From Daphnia carinata (Eukaryota > Arthropoda > Branchiopoda > Diplostraca > Daphniidae), in assembly GCF_022539665.2 (NCBI RefSeq), contig NC_081332.1, positions 1,757,773 to 1,821,772 of the forward strand: a stretch of DNA of 64,000 nt. Reading direction: 5' to 3'. The notes below the pieces were generated by a model. The model was given only the letters and a program-made list of their open reading frames with translations. It was not told the origin of the DNA and searched no databases. A program made the translations under genes and the position numbers. Position 1 is the stretch's first letter, and every line of letters begins with the position of its first letter. Positions 46,561 to 58,728 of the stretch are shown piece by piece.

Positions 46561-48619
46561 ATGACACTGCTGGTAAGTCTAAGTAATCCTTAATCATTTC
46601 GTTTAAGTGTTAATCGTAACACGTTTGTAATTCATGTCGTACGTGTAGGGAATCGGTTCTTTATTTTACTTGGTGGCTGCCTATTTAGCTTTTCCTACGG
46701 GCAATTCTACAATTGAACAATCGATACGGTCTTCAACTGTTCAATTAACAAGTCGTTCAAGTCGTTCGTATTATCCTTACCGTTATACTGGACGTTATTC
46801 GCTGCCGGACGTGTGGTCAATTCACGAACATCGACGATACTTTGCGGACGATTACTTTGCACCTAGGACTCGTTTTGAATTTTGGAATCCATCGTTGAGT
46901 CCTCCGATAAATTACGGTACGCTTCTATTTTCGAAACCATCAGATAAGTTATTCGTGAATGCATCTCGCAAATTTAGGTCGTAGGCGTACAAGACCCCCT
47001 CATGGTCATCGAGGCCCTTCGCGACGGGTCGATGATGAATGGTCGAGGATCTTACGGTCCATGGCCAAAATGGGCCTGGTCTCTCTAGAGAAGAGCAAGA
47101 TTGGTTCGAACGTCTATTACGCCAACGATGATGATTCATTAGAAACGGATGACGAGCCGTTTCATTACGGAGGCCAAGCCCAACCAAGAAGACCGAACCG
47201 ATATGAAAAGAACCAAACGAATAGTAAAAAACACAATCGCAAACCATCGCAAAACGTTAAAAAAGACGAGGACGATGATGATTACATTAAAAAGAGACCA
47301 GGCACCGGTTTGGGAATACCTTGGATGTTCAATTTAATAGGGCCGCCAGGTAATCGATTCATTCTCTAATTCTCTTTGGTTTCAAAACTTTATGGATTGA
47401 CGGATGTCAGGCCCTCCAGGGAAAGATGGCCGAGATGGGTTACCTGGACCAATAGGACCAATCGGTATGCAAGGACCACAAGGTGTTCAAGGTGTTCACG
47501 GAAGTACTGGGCTTCAGGGTGTCCAAGGCCCGCCAGGTGTGCAAGGATCACAAGGCCCACCAGGTGTCCCAGGGATCCAAGGTATATTTTAAATAACTGC
47601 ATTTTGTTTAACTGAAATTGTTCAATTACTCGGATGAAGGACGAGATGGAGCTGATGGCAAAGATGGCCGGGATGGAGTGGAAGGAAAAGACGGCAAAGA
47701 CGGCCAGGATGGAGCACCTGGTCTGACAGGCAATACATTATTCCTTGCTGATTATAGTAAAACATAACTCAATCAACTCATGGCAATTAGGATTGGCTGG
47801 AACGAATGGTCAAGATGGCAAGGATGGAAGGGATGGCCAAGATGGCGCTCCAGGTCCACCAGGTGTGCCAGGTGAAAACGGGAAAGACGGGCAAGACGGA
47901 AAGGATGGCCAGAACGGAAAAGATGGACAGGATGGAGCTCCAGGCCCTCCAGGTATGTGATTTATACGATCAAAAATGAAATGAAGTGGTCCTTATTGTG
48001 TTGTCTGCATAAAAAACATCAGGACCACCTGGACAAGACGGGAAAGATGGAACGGATGGTACCGGTGGGCAATTCGGACAGGACGGTACCGATGGCCAAG
48101 AAGGACAGGACGGCCAAGACGGAGCTCAAGGTCCAGTTGGTCCTGCTGGAACTCCTGGCAAAGACGGAACTGACGGAAAAGGTAAAGATCAGTTTTGTTT
48201 AAAGGTAATGGAACTTTAAGCTCATTACATTTAAAATTAAATTTCAGTTGGAGATCCGGGTTTGCACGGACTTCATGGAACGGCTGGCGAGGCTGGAGAT
48301 CCTGGATTGCCAGGACTTCCAGGTGAAGCAGGTGAACACGGTACTCCAGGTGCGGTGGGACCAGCAGGTACACCTGGCACAGGTGGTACCCCTGGAACTG
48401 GAGGTACCCCTGGAAGCCCAGGATCACCAGGATCATCAGGATCTCCCGGATCTCCAGGTTATTATTTATTTGAATATTTACGCCCCCAAGGTTTTAATGC
48501 AATTCAAATTCTGTTTAGGATTGCCTGGTGTGAATGGCATACCAGGAGAGGCTGGTGAGGCAGGTCAGAATGGAATACCTGGAAGTCCAGGAGTGCCTGG
48601 AGTACCCGGAGTTGGTTGA
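46561..48619 (+). CDS. Collagen-like secreted protein C
   Basis: Nine exons: 46561-46572, 46649-46916, 46978-47349, 47411-47581, 47640-47729, 47791-47952, 48023-48181, 48248-48457 and 48519-48619; 514 residues. Exon 1 is again four codons (MTLL) completing a signal peptide with [16 protein letters not shown]. The head is longer and basic to acidic ([17 protein letters not shown]; a [13 protein letters not shown] stretch) and leads through [12 protein letters not shown] into Gly-X-Y repeats with many GKD/GQD triplets. Exon 6 (162 nt) equals the 72- and 90-nt exons of genes A and B fused, which points to an intron loss. The intron at 47730 starts with GC, not GT. The chain ends GVPGVPGVG without NC1. 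It is the third member of the local family. Confidence 0.89.
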
Positions 48620-50724
48620 GAACAATCCGAGTTGCACTTATATCTTTTTCCCTACACCTACACCGCATACAGAATTCTTATTTATTGATATTGACACAGC
48701 CGAATTCATAAACGAAGAGTGATAATACAAGTTTTAAAATATATTGACACAAAAAACGAATTCTATAGTCAGCTAATTGGAATACTGTGGACGCATGTCA
48801 GTGCGATCCCGTAATTATTACGTACAGGTTTATATGATATGGAAAACTTGTTAATCTATTTAGGTTTAATGTCGCAAACTTTCCAGACTTCGTCGAGGCC
48901 GAGGAGCCTTAACTAATTAAACCCATCGGACTCATTTTGAAAAATCAGTTCACAATCTCTGGAACGCTGGAATATTTAAAAACGTGTCCATCAACGCGGT
49001 TAACAGTTGCGATTAGTTTAACATACAAACGAAATGCAAACTTTATTGAGCGTGTCCCCGTGTCCAAAAAAAAAAAACAAAAAAACAAAAAAACAAAAAA
49101 ACAAAACAAAACAAATGCCATCGCTCAACTTGAAGGTTTCACATGTAAAGACAAAGTTTAGAAGTTCTCTTTGATGTCCCCTTTTAACAAAATCACGTTG
49201 GAGTGACACCCCAGAGTCGCACGCACGTCCGAGGCTAATCACGTTCGGGATTGGCGGCGTTCAACGGTGGCGCCAACCGTCGTTGCTAAGCAGTTTGAAC
49301 CACATGTATGCAACTCTATTTGAAATGTCTGTTTGCAAAACTGGTTAGCAGCGGGTCCGACTTTATCCCCTTTCCAAACCTGATGCTAATCAACTATTCG
49401 TAATCTTTCCAGCGTTTTCTCCTCTTTCCCCTTGAGGTTTGAACGAACCCTGCACGATGGCCCGTAAACAAAAATGCGAAATAAGAACATGATAAATTCA
49501 ACACTCACGTTGTATAACAATCAGTTGGTGCTTTCACTCGAGAAATCTTCGTTATAAGGGCCCGTCAGGCAGCTGATGCGTGTTGGGCTTCTAAACAGAA
49601 ACTGCACTAAAGCAAGACATCATCCCCCTTCTCCAGACCATCAAAGCCATAGGGCAAAAATGCGAAAATGTTTCAAAGTTTATTGTTTTCTACATTTGTC
49701 GAACGGGTGAGGGGTGAGTCTGAAAGAAAAACCCCCGCTTTAAAAAAAAATGGGGCACATGAAATCAATCAACAAGAACGGATTGTTAAGTTATTAAATG
49801 AATAAAAGATGGTAGAAATGCTTTCGGGGTTCTACCGAATGGCGACCCACATCTTTAACATAAATGTGCAGCTTGATGGTTCAAAGAGATTGTGGTCAGG
49901 TATATAGGCGTCCTTTGTATACATTGTGGTCAACATAAAGGACCAGGTAGTGGGCATACCTATTCATCAGGTCAACCCTCCTCTTTCGATTCCAAATTGA
50001 ATGGTCAGGTAAAAAATAAAACGAGCATTGGTCCTAAGAGTCCTAGCCCATTCCAGGAAGAGATGTTCCTTCCGAAGTTCATATTATTTTTTGAAAATCT
50101 TTACAGTAGAAAGACATTGTTTAAGTCTTCTACCTCGTTTCCTTATTTTGATCATGTTGATCGTGCATGTACGACCATGTTTGGGTTGATTCAAATTCGA
50201 AAGTGGCTGATATAATATGCCCAGCTCTGTTATGCAACCGACCTTCATTGCGCGTAACATTCGTTTTTGTATTTCCTTGCAAAAAGTGGACCAACACGGG
50301 GAAGATATCGTGCACCTCCACCTCCACCATAAGCGTGTGTATATAATGAGACAATTGCACCTTCACCGATAGTTTTCAATTTTATTGCTTTTTCCCCTTG
50401 AAATGACCTTAATAAGAAATCGCCAATGTTTACAAGTACCCCATGCTCTGCACGGTAACCGATTAGCACAAGGTTTGCACACTTTTTTTTCTCTTCAGGT
50501 TCTTGTGTAACAACACTTGCTCTGCTTTCGACATTTCTCTAAAACCATCGAGGACGGGGGGAACGCTTGTTCAATTTTTATCGGGGTTTTTAAAACAGGA
50601 GACTGTTTTTTTTCATTTTGCGAAGGACTGATGATATTCAATTAAAAAATCACTTGGGTGGGGCATCTTGATTCGACGTTGTGCAAATTTTTTTCCGAGG
50701 ACGTTGTAATCGAACGTGATTCAT
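48620..50724. other. Gap after the collagen cluster
   Basis: Contains the 3' flank of collagen C, an A-rich (A)nC repeat at about 49063-49113 and AT-rich DNA. A frame at 50245-50469 on the minus strand has a Gly-rich stretch but no support. No gene was recognised. Confidence 0.45.
49063..49113. repeat. A-rich simple repeat (A7C units)
   Basis: Roughly fifty bases of AAAAAAAC-type units shortening to AAAAC. A simple low-complexity repeat without evident function; it could be the decayed tail of a retroposed copy. Confidence 0.75.
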
Positions 50725-51785
50725 TCAACGGGAAATCGATTGTCGACAGACAAAGGCGCTCTGTGTGTTCAGAAAACAAAACAAAAAAAAAATAAGTAAG
50801 AAAACGAGATTTTTATAATTGAATGTAATAAAGGAATGGCCAGCCAAAAACAAATGAGGTTATATACCGAGTGAGTTTTGCGTAATTTCCAGTTCTCTTC
50901 TTGTAGCTTCAAAATGACTTGCTTACTCGTTTTCTCCCGGTGGTTCCCCTGAAACGTTGCCAACCGGTCCCGTTCTTCTTCCCATTCGGATTCGCGAATG
51001 GCAGACTATACATCAAACAAAAATTTTATCTTTGATGAGTGAACGTATGAAAGAAATGATTTTCTTTTGTTTTTCACCAGAATTTTCAGGGCTTCGAAAT
51101 CTTGACACAAGGCCTTACGTTTCAGTTCAGATTCTTTCAGTTTGTCAATGAGTAATGTGATTTGTTCGTTCTTCTCTTGATTGTCATGAATCCACTGAGT
51201 CATAACGAAAGCCATCTGTTTTTAGAAAATTCGTTCAAAATTTAATCCCGCAATTATGCAAATCGAAAAAAAAAAAATAATTACCCTGGTGACTGATTGA
51301 CGCATGCGATTGTTCTCTTCCATAACGGTGTCTACTCTGCGATGGAGGGTGCCAGACGAGCAACAATCGCGAGTCGATTGACTGGTTTCTGGCGTTTGAT
51401 TCGGGATCAATGATTTTGTCAACGTGTCCTCAGGCTCTTGTACAGTTGCTGCCTGCTGCCAGGCCGCGACACCCAATGGGTCCGTCTCGAACGGCCGGTA
51501 TTTTTCGGCGCAACTGCAAATAAGGAACGAACGCTTTCTTATAGCAATGACGATTGAAAGGCACCTGTGCATCGCTAGCAACAACAGCCATGCACACCTA
51601 CCGAATTTGAAGATGCGCTTTGAGAAAAAAAAAAAAAAAAAAAAACCAATAGGCAAATTATAAGAATACTGTGTGATTTGTTACCCCGGCAGAAATTGTT
51701 CAGCTTCCATTCTGTGCTGTGAATTAGAGTGATGTCGTGCCCGCAACGTGTGAATGTTCACTCCACTGCGTGGCCACTGTTCCAT
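50725..51785 (-). CDS. Small coiled-coil protein, family not recognised
   Basis: Five exons on the minus strand (51685-51785, 51285-51513, 51078-51215, 50868-51005, 50725-50760) join in phase to 213 residues. The first third is polar (MEQWPRSGVNIHTLRARHHS; ETDPLGVAAWQQAATVQEP). The rest is heptad-rich and strongly charged (DTVMEENNRMRQSV; NEQITLLIDKLKESELKRKA; LKLQEENWKLRK), typical of a parallel coiled coil. Two neighbouring exons are both exactly 138 nt. There is no signal peptide or membrane segment. The last exon (SAFVCRQSISR, stop) is short and less certain. The real start could lie further upstream if there is another leader exon. I cannot name a family; an adaptor or cytoskeletal role is possible. 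Confidence 0.65.
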
Positions 51786-52577
51786 CAGCTTTTCTTCAAC
51801 TATTACAAGAGGGAGGAAAAAACAACAACAACAACAACCCAACTGTACTGCAATAAAAAAAAAGCGCACTTGTCAGCTGGTGTACAGCACTCGATTATTT
51901 TATTTTTTCTTTTAAAAGATCCACATCTGTCATTGCATCGCCCTTAAAAAATAAAAATGTGTTTGGGGCGGTTTCTAACCAGCCAATTGAATTAGATTGC
52001 CTTTGGCGCTTGGCACTTAGCAATCGCGTTACTCAGCTCCATATGCAAAAACATGTGCCCTTCTCCTTTTCGTTTGGGAACTCCCCGACTTTTTATTTCC
52101 GAGAAGATTTTTTTTTTTTTCCCGTCTACTTTTTTGCATTTTATTAGGGGCGTTGGCCGGCAGCAACAGCTTTCATGACTATCACAACTGTTTGAACGAT
52201 AGCGTGAAAGGCTAGGACACAGGTACCTTGGCAAAAACACAGTACGCAAACTATCACGATTTTCAATATTGTTGCAGTTGTTCCACATATATATGCGTGT
52301 GCGTTGAATTCCAGTTTGAGTACACTCTTGAATAATAACAACCGTTGGCTGTGAGCGTGACACACACTAACGAATACCAATACATCTTTGTTTTGATTGC
52401 TTGTTTGCATTTATTAGGGAAAAGGAACAATTGTTGGCAGCTAGACACAAGCATTATGTATTTGAATTTTGAGAATTATAATCAAACAACCAGCATAAAA
52501 TACAGCCATGGGGGGGAGGAGGGGAAAGGAAATAACAGCATCCAAAAACACAAACATAAATATTATAAAGAACAAAA
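51786..52577. other. Intergenic gap
   Basis: Lies between the coiled-coil gene's start and the stop of stonustoxin-like paralog 2; both are on the minus strand. It holds a CAACAACAA patch near 51823 and AT-rich sequence. Short frames on both strands lack support. Confidence 0.45.
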
Positions 52578-55500
52578 CTAACATTCACCAATAGCGAAAG
52601 AGTTGTTGGCAAATGTGTCGACAAACTTCAACTGGTAAGGTGACTCACAGCCCGTTTGGTCGCAAATGAGTGGGCTCTTGTCAATCGGCTGGACATCGCC
52701 GGCCAGGCTTTGCTGTAGCTCGTTCAAAATCTCCAAGCGGGTCACGTAGCCGGGCGCCAGTTCTTCGGCCACTCGGCTCCTCATCAAACTCAGGTAGTCG
52801 GCAAGACTGAGCGTGTTGGCACGTAGGGCTGTCGCCTCCAGCAACAGGCAACTTGAACCGACCCGAGCTAAGAGACAGAACAATTTGGCTTTGGTCATCT
52901 TCAACTCGTTTTGGCAATGCTCCAACAGCTGTTCGGTCGTCAGTTTGTCATTATAATTCGACTCGTATTCGGCCTTCATTTGTTCGTGAGTTGTGACCAC
53001 GTTCTGCGCTACGTGACGCCAATGGAACGATTGATAATCGTGCTCCGCTGCCGGGCAGGGGCAAGAAACGTGGGAGCATTGCTTCTTGATTCCGCGAATG
53101 TAATCAAAACGAAATGATCGCATCGGTCCATCGCATGTCCTCCGGCAACGTTGGCAATTATACGAAACGTACCCACGATTACATTTCACCTTCACTTGAC
53201 GCACATCCGATCGTTCCACCGTGAAATGCTTGTTGGCTTCCATCTTATCGCCGTATTCTTTGATTTTCCTGTGGAACATGTGAACGTTCTCAACATGGAC
53301 CAGATACACTTCCAGTCCGCGTTCGATCTCTCGAAGCGATTGATCGAGCATCAAACGCCGCTGAATGACGTCCCGAGTAGAGCCCAAATCCCTTGCATTC
53401 ATCTTCTCTAAATGCGCGAAAAATGAGCGGAAGTTCTCTTGATCCATCCGCCAAAAGAGCTGATCGAAAGAGATTTCATCTTCGTTCGATGCGAATAGAA
53501 CAGAATTATCGAATTGATTGTAAGTTAAACCTGACGATGTAACGGCGAACGGTGCACCGCTGTCTACAACGGGTGGACAGGCCATGTCCGCGAACGTGAT
53601 GAACAGCCGGATGTTATCCTTGACCTCCTTGCCGAATAAAGAGAGAACCGAATCGAGGATGGAGGGCTGCATCATGGTCGATTCGACATCGTTGGAAGCG
53701 GCCACCAAACAAACGGCGTGGATCTGATCGATTCGAATGTTCTGACGCGTTAAGAAGCGTTCAATTTTCCTGGAGTGGTTTGATTTACCAGTGTCTTTGT
53801 AGACGTATCCGGGCGTGTCGATGATCGTGATCGAATACGGAATGCACATCCCGTCTTGATGGCGGACGGTGTAGGCCGTCACGCAACTCGTTTGGCTGTG
53901 CGTTTCGCGAACGCATTTGAAACGGAACGGATCGTTCCACCGGACGCCTAAAATGTAGTTGACCATGGCGTCGATTAAAGTGCTTTTCCCGCTACCCGTA
54001 GCGCCCATCAGCATAATGATCTTGTGATCACGGCGGTTGTAAGGCGTGGAAATGGAACGGCCGACGTCCACCCATCGGAAATCGCTGTCGATCGAATTCT
54101 GTTTGACGTTCAACAGGTGGATGTTTGGATGACCTCGATGGATTAAAATGCTGTTCTCCAGCGCAAATGTTTCGGCTATTCTTCGATGGTCGGATTGCGG
54201 ATGACATCGTGAGTGGATAGACAAGAGCAGCTTGGCGTACGAGGAACTGTTCAAAACTGCGTCTTCTCCATCTGTATGCAAATCGTTTTTACAAACAGAT
54301 CCAGTGTCGATCATGTTCGTGAAATCACTGCGGCCGATGCAAGTATCGGCAGCTACACGAATTTCGATAGCCGATCCCGTGGGGAAGCTGATCATCGTTT
54401 GATTCTCGCCCGGACATGTCGTCTTCCGCTGCATCCACGATTTATCACAACTTCCTTTCGCTCTGTATTCAACTACGAAATGATGTGGATAACCTGCATC
54501 TTGATAGTTCCATATCACTCGAATTACAGACGATTTCAGATCGATGGCATTATCTTTTGAAAGATAATTAATTCGGAGGTCGGTGGGTGAATGAGGTAAG
54601 GCCATCAGATTGTCCTTAATTAAGTTATCAGCTTCGTAAACTGAGTAATAGCAATCATCTTGGCCAGCATCGCTGAATGTTAGAAAGAACTGCAGTTGAT
54701 CTCCAAGTTGTTTGTTCTTCTCAACGTGATTGGCGAATTCACGTATGGTGTCCAGCACACGCTTACGTTCACGTTGAATCATATGCCACGGTAGGCCGTC
54801 TTCGTTGGCTTCGTCCAGTTCCAGGTCATCTCGCATCGCTTCCAGCATCGCGTTTGATTCAACGTCAACGGGCGGGATTCTTAACACGAGAGCAAAGTGT
54901 TTAACGAAGGTGTTGGCTAATTCTCTTTCCAATTGAGTTCTATCGGCAAAGAAGACGATGTCTTTCATGTTGGCCATCTTCTCAATCATATCCGACTCTG
55001 ATTGTTTGAAACAAAGCCATTGTTCCAGACGAGACGGTTTGAAAAGCGGATGACTCTGTGCGTTTTGAACGATCCGTTTAATTTCTTGATCGTTGTGATT
55101 GGCATTTTCTCGGCCCTTGAGAATTTCATCTTTCAGGCTTTGCTGGAGCTTTTCCTGATATCTGGCAACAGCATCATGGAACTGACGTAAAGAAATGCGA
55201 TGGGTTCGGTTACTTGTCGTACGAGCTGCGTCCGCCATTGCCATGATTCTATTCAAACTGTCTGAGAGTAAAGAGTATGGAATCAAGAGATCTGCGTTTA
55301 GAACTCGATATTCGCAAACTTTTCCAGCTAGGATACGTTTTAAAGGACACAGTGTAACAGCGATAGTATTTTCTTTGCTGTTCTGGAACTCGGGCTCTTG
55401 AGTATGTCGAATGAAATGCAGGCAATGTTTGTAAGCTTCAAAAACGCAATACTCACGAACGGAATGAGATTGAACATCATCGTAGAGACGGCATTTAACA

Positions 55501-56199
55501 CGAGTCAAGTGTTCTCCTTCCCTATCGTCCAACTGTTCCATAAAGACGTCCACATTTTGAGTCTGTCTCAAAGCGATTTCCATTTTGGACGTGATCTTGG
55601 ACAAGAATTCTTCAGCCTCTTCTTCTTCTACGTTGGCAAGATCGTGAGTCATAACGCAATAGGCCTGTGCTCCATAAACGGCATGCACAACAAAGTGAGT
55701 AGCTTGTTTGAATCCACAACAATTTACAACGTCCTTTCGATCGACAATGCGAGAGTCCTTGTGGGATTCCATTCGCAATACAACAGTACGAGAGGCTTGC
55801 CCCGGTTTGCTTCGGTCTGTTACGTACTTGCTGGAACCCGAGAACTCGTCAATGATTCCAGCAAGAATGCTGACTCTTAGATGTTCATCGATATCCAAAC
55901 GTTGCCACTTCTTGTAGGACAGTTCAGAGCGAAACGAATGCACTTGAAATTTGCCAAGGATTTGAGTGGTAAGTTTCGAATGGATCGAGTCCTGTTCCAG
56001 CCCTTCATCGAGGACACAGTTTAAAACAACAGAATTTTCAGTATAGATGTATTAATGAAATGTATAAAGGATTTTTACCTGGTATGATGGTGTCGTTACG
56101 GCTGTTGTACAGATCGCCCACTCGAAAGTGACGTCCTAATGCTGCCATTCTAACGATTAATTGATCCCTCACATCAAAACCTGTCTTTTCATTCGCCAT
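52578..56199 (-). CDS. Large stonustoxin-like / FN3 / P-loop GTPase protein (paralog 2)
   Basis: Two exons on the minus strand (56079-56199, 52578-56002) give 1181 residues. The 76-nt intron falls in phase 1 directly after an IIP motif, exactly as in paralog 1, which is what identifies the short first exon. Exon 1 has LGRHFRVGDLYNSRNDTIIP and exon 2 has ATHFVVHAVYGAQAYCV, both matching the N-terminal region of stonustoxin-type proteins. Helical and thioredoxin-like regions, one fibronectin III domain, a GTPase with GATGSGKS and DTPG, a Cys/His module (NCQRCRRTC ... CPC) and a C-terminal coiled coil follow. There is no signal peptide, so a cytosolic location is likely. It has one FN3 fewer than paralog 1 and lacks its acidic linker. 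Function is unknown; nucleotide-controlled membrane or immune activity is a guess. Confidence 0.88.
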
Positions 56200-57518
56200 G
56201 TTCTTTGCAGAAGACGTGTTTACAGATCCAGCCAGACGAGATTCTCACAGCCAGTACACACCTGTGTCCATTCCCAGACTGCGAAATGCTAATGCTATTA
56301 TTTAAAGGTGCTCGAAAAACAAAGAATGATTCAACGGGAGATAGGGTAAAGAAAAGCGCGTAAAAATTGGGGACGAAAGCCCTCAGGTGTTAATAGCTAC
56401 GTTACCGTACGTAACTAATATTGTGTCCTTTACCCTGCCTGCATTAAGACGTAGGTGAAAATTGAATCGATCTCTCCGTTGCCTAATTTTCGTTTGTAAT
56501 TAGAAGCTCTCTTACATTATGATTCGAAACATAAAAGAATTTCAAAAATGAAGTGTGAAACGGCGATATTTCATTTGCGTCTAGACGTTAGCTAAAGGTT
56601 AGTAACATTGAACGACGTACGCTTTATGCTGATACGAAAAAACGCGTGAAGACGAGACTATTGGCAACGGGGCACTAATTGCAGGTGTCGTAAAAAACAC
56701 GAGAGGTCCAGTCCGCTATGTTTTTTTTGTTTTTTTTTCATTCAATGCCCATTTTTATAGCTGATGTCTAACCTTGGTCGGTGTCATCATCGCACCAACG
56801 TTTTGTTTTATCCGAACGAACCGCGTGATAAGACGGTCACAGGTAAAAACGTTTGAAAAGCCACTTCGCAGCATAGTGACGCTGACGCTACACTATCCTA
56901 AGTATAAATCGCGAGTCTACTGTAAACTACACCCTTCTAGTTTAAAACACAAAAATGAAATTGCACAAAAAGTAATGAACTTTTAGTTCATTAAACGAAA
57001 CTAAACTGCGTTCAAAACGACATTTACATAACGTACACGTTCTCGATTTCCATTAGACACACGTACCCTGTCACACGTCATTTCCCCAGGCTGGATTTTA
57101 ATTATAAAAATAAAATGCGATTTATCTGGGATTTGGATAATCCATTTGTTATTCCGTGCGCACAGGTAAACACGTTTCACCACGGCCTTTTTCAAAGTTG
57201 GTGTACAATCACAAGTCCATGCTATCTACACGTGATCTTATACTAAATACAACCCCCATATATATCTCTTGACGTATTAAAAAAGACTTTCCGGGTGGGG
57301 TATTAACAATCAACAAGGCTTTTCAGTAGTTGCTATAGTAACCTCTGATTACACAAGAAAACGAAGGAAGGCGCAACGCATTGAAATCGTTTTATTTCGT
57401 GTTCGACAGCCTACCCCTCTGGATTGGCCATTGCAAGTACGAAACTATTATAACATTTAGTTAGATTCGATCCAACCGTGTTCTCTATCCGATTCAACAA
57501 CAACATGAAGAAACAAAA
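56200..57518. other. Divergent intergenic region
   Basis: Lies between the starts of paralog 2 (minus) and the four-pass protein (plus), so it contains both promoters. It is AT-rich with no gene recognised. Confidence 0.5.
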
Positions 57519-58503
57519 ATGCGGCCAGGTAACACTTCGGCAGCTGGAAACTGCCATAGGTCGTTGGGTGCTGGACGCAAGACGGTCAACGTCAAGACGG
57601 GCCTACTCCGAGTGTTCTCCGTGATCAACATATTCATTTACTCTCTCTGCGTCGGTTTAGAGGTCTAGACATCATTTCGTTTTAAAAACTGAATTAAAAT
57701 TTAAAATGCCATTAATCTTTTATTAGGCAGTCCATCCGTACGTTGGCCAGGGCATCTGGGGCTCCAGCGTTCACATGATGTCGGGCTTAGTTGGATTCAG
57801 CGGTTCTTACAGGCCCACCAAAATAAGGTAATATGTTAAATAAATATGTGAAAAGCTGAAATGAGACATATTTTGTTCCAGGTTGTCATGGGTGTTGGCC
57901 TTCTCCTGTTTGTCCATCATGTTCGCCTTGATCGTCAGCGGTTTATCCTGGGCTGGATACACCGACTGTGACCATTATCATTCTGAATACGACCCTGATA
58001 TCGACAGTACGTTTTGCAATTAGCACATTTATTTCCGCACATTTAACGGGACTCTTATTATGCAACAGTTTGCATAAAACCTGTTTCTCAACTGGCTTTA
58101 ATGGCCGTCAACATTGTGGCCCTCGTCTTCAGCCTCGCGTCCGTCGTTGTTGTTGCACGCCCTTTATGTTGTGCTCCTCATCAACGGCAGAATCCTTCAG
58201 GTTTACCTAACATCAATGTCTCTATCATCGGATCGCCAAGAGACACGCCCAGTCTTTCCACAGGGACGACAACGGTGGTAAATATAAAAGACGGGAAAAG
58301 CGCATTGAATAATGTTTGATTTTAATTTTGCTTAGATTACCTCGTCAAGTATTCATACCTTTCCATCGCACCGGCCGGAGAGGGAGATCCTGGCTAGACT
58401 GGCCTTATTTTCTCACCGTCTAGAAGAAGAAGAAGATGATGAACGACCTCCTCGTTATTCTATTGCCATAGCAGAAGCTGCTGAACAGCAAGCGCAAAGC
58501 TAA
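57519..58503 (+). CDS. Four-pass membrane protein, CD20/sarcospan-like, with C-terminal PPxY
   Basis: Five exons (57519-57662, 57727-57827, 57882-58006, 58069-58277, 58336-58503) give 248 residues. Four hydrophobic segments are visible: FSVINIFIYSLCVGLE, WGSSVHMMSGLVGFSGS, LSWVLAFSCLSIMFALIVSG and LALMAVNIVALVFSLASVVV. This is the pattern of the CD20-like/MS4A and sarcospan group. The large loop between segments 3 and 4 has Cys residues. The cytoplasmic tail ends with an acidic EEEEDD and a PPRY motif, a possible WW-domain ligand. If intron 4 is kept, the frame stops at 58317-58319, giving a shorter tail without PPRY. The ATG at 57519 was chosen because its frame carries the membrane segments; an ATG at 57505 lies in another frame. 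Exact family membership is uncertain. Confidence 0.75.
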
Positions 58504-58728
58504 CAATACAATATTTATTGCGAATTTCAAAACCAAAACGAAGGCATCATTGATTTCTAAACATGAATAAGAAATGAAATCATTCTTTGGGCTATGGCAT
58601 ATGTATTCACTAACGGACACGTATATGGATCATTTCTAATTTAGTATTTATTAAAAGATTTGTTTTTCCAGTCGATGCGTCTGGACGAGTGTTGGACTTC
58701 GGATTCTCTCGGCTTAGCTGAAAATTCA

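Noticed and set aside
47390..48436. Frames on both strands in the collagen genes with repeated Gln/Asp/His or Leu/Val/His patterns
   Set aside because: They are alternate-frame readings of the GGN-CCN-rich Gly-X-Y repeats.
52144..52410. Hydrophobic minus-strand frame near the end of paralog 2
   Set aside because: It lies downstream of the paralog's stop, has no signal or splice context and looks like AT-rich chance coding.
1616..56199. Stonustoxin-like genes as venom toxins
   Set aside because: No signal peptide, no PRY/SPRY end, and fusion to a GTPase and zinc-type module; similarity is limited to the N-terminal regions, so a toxin role is not supported.
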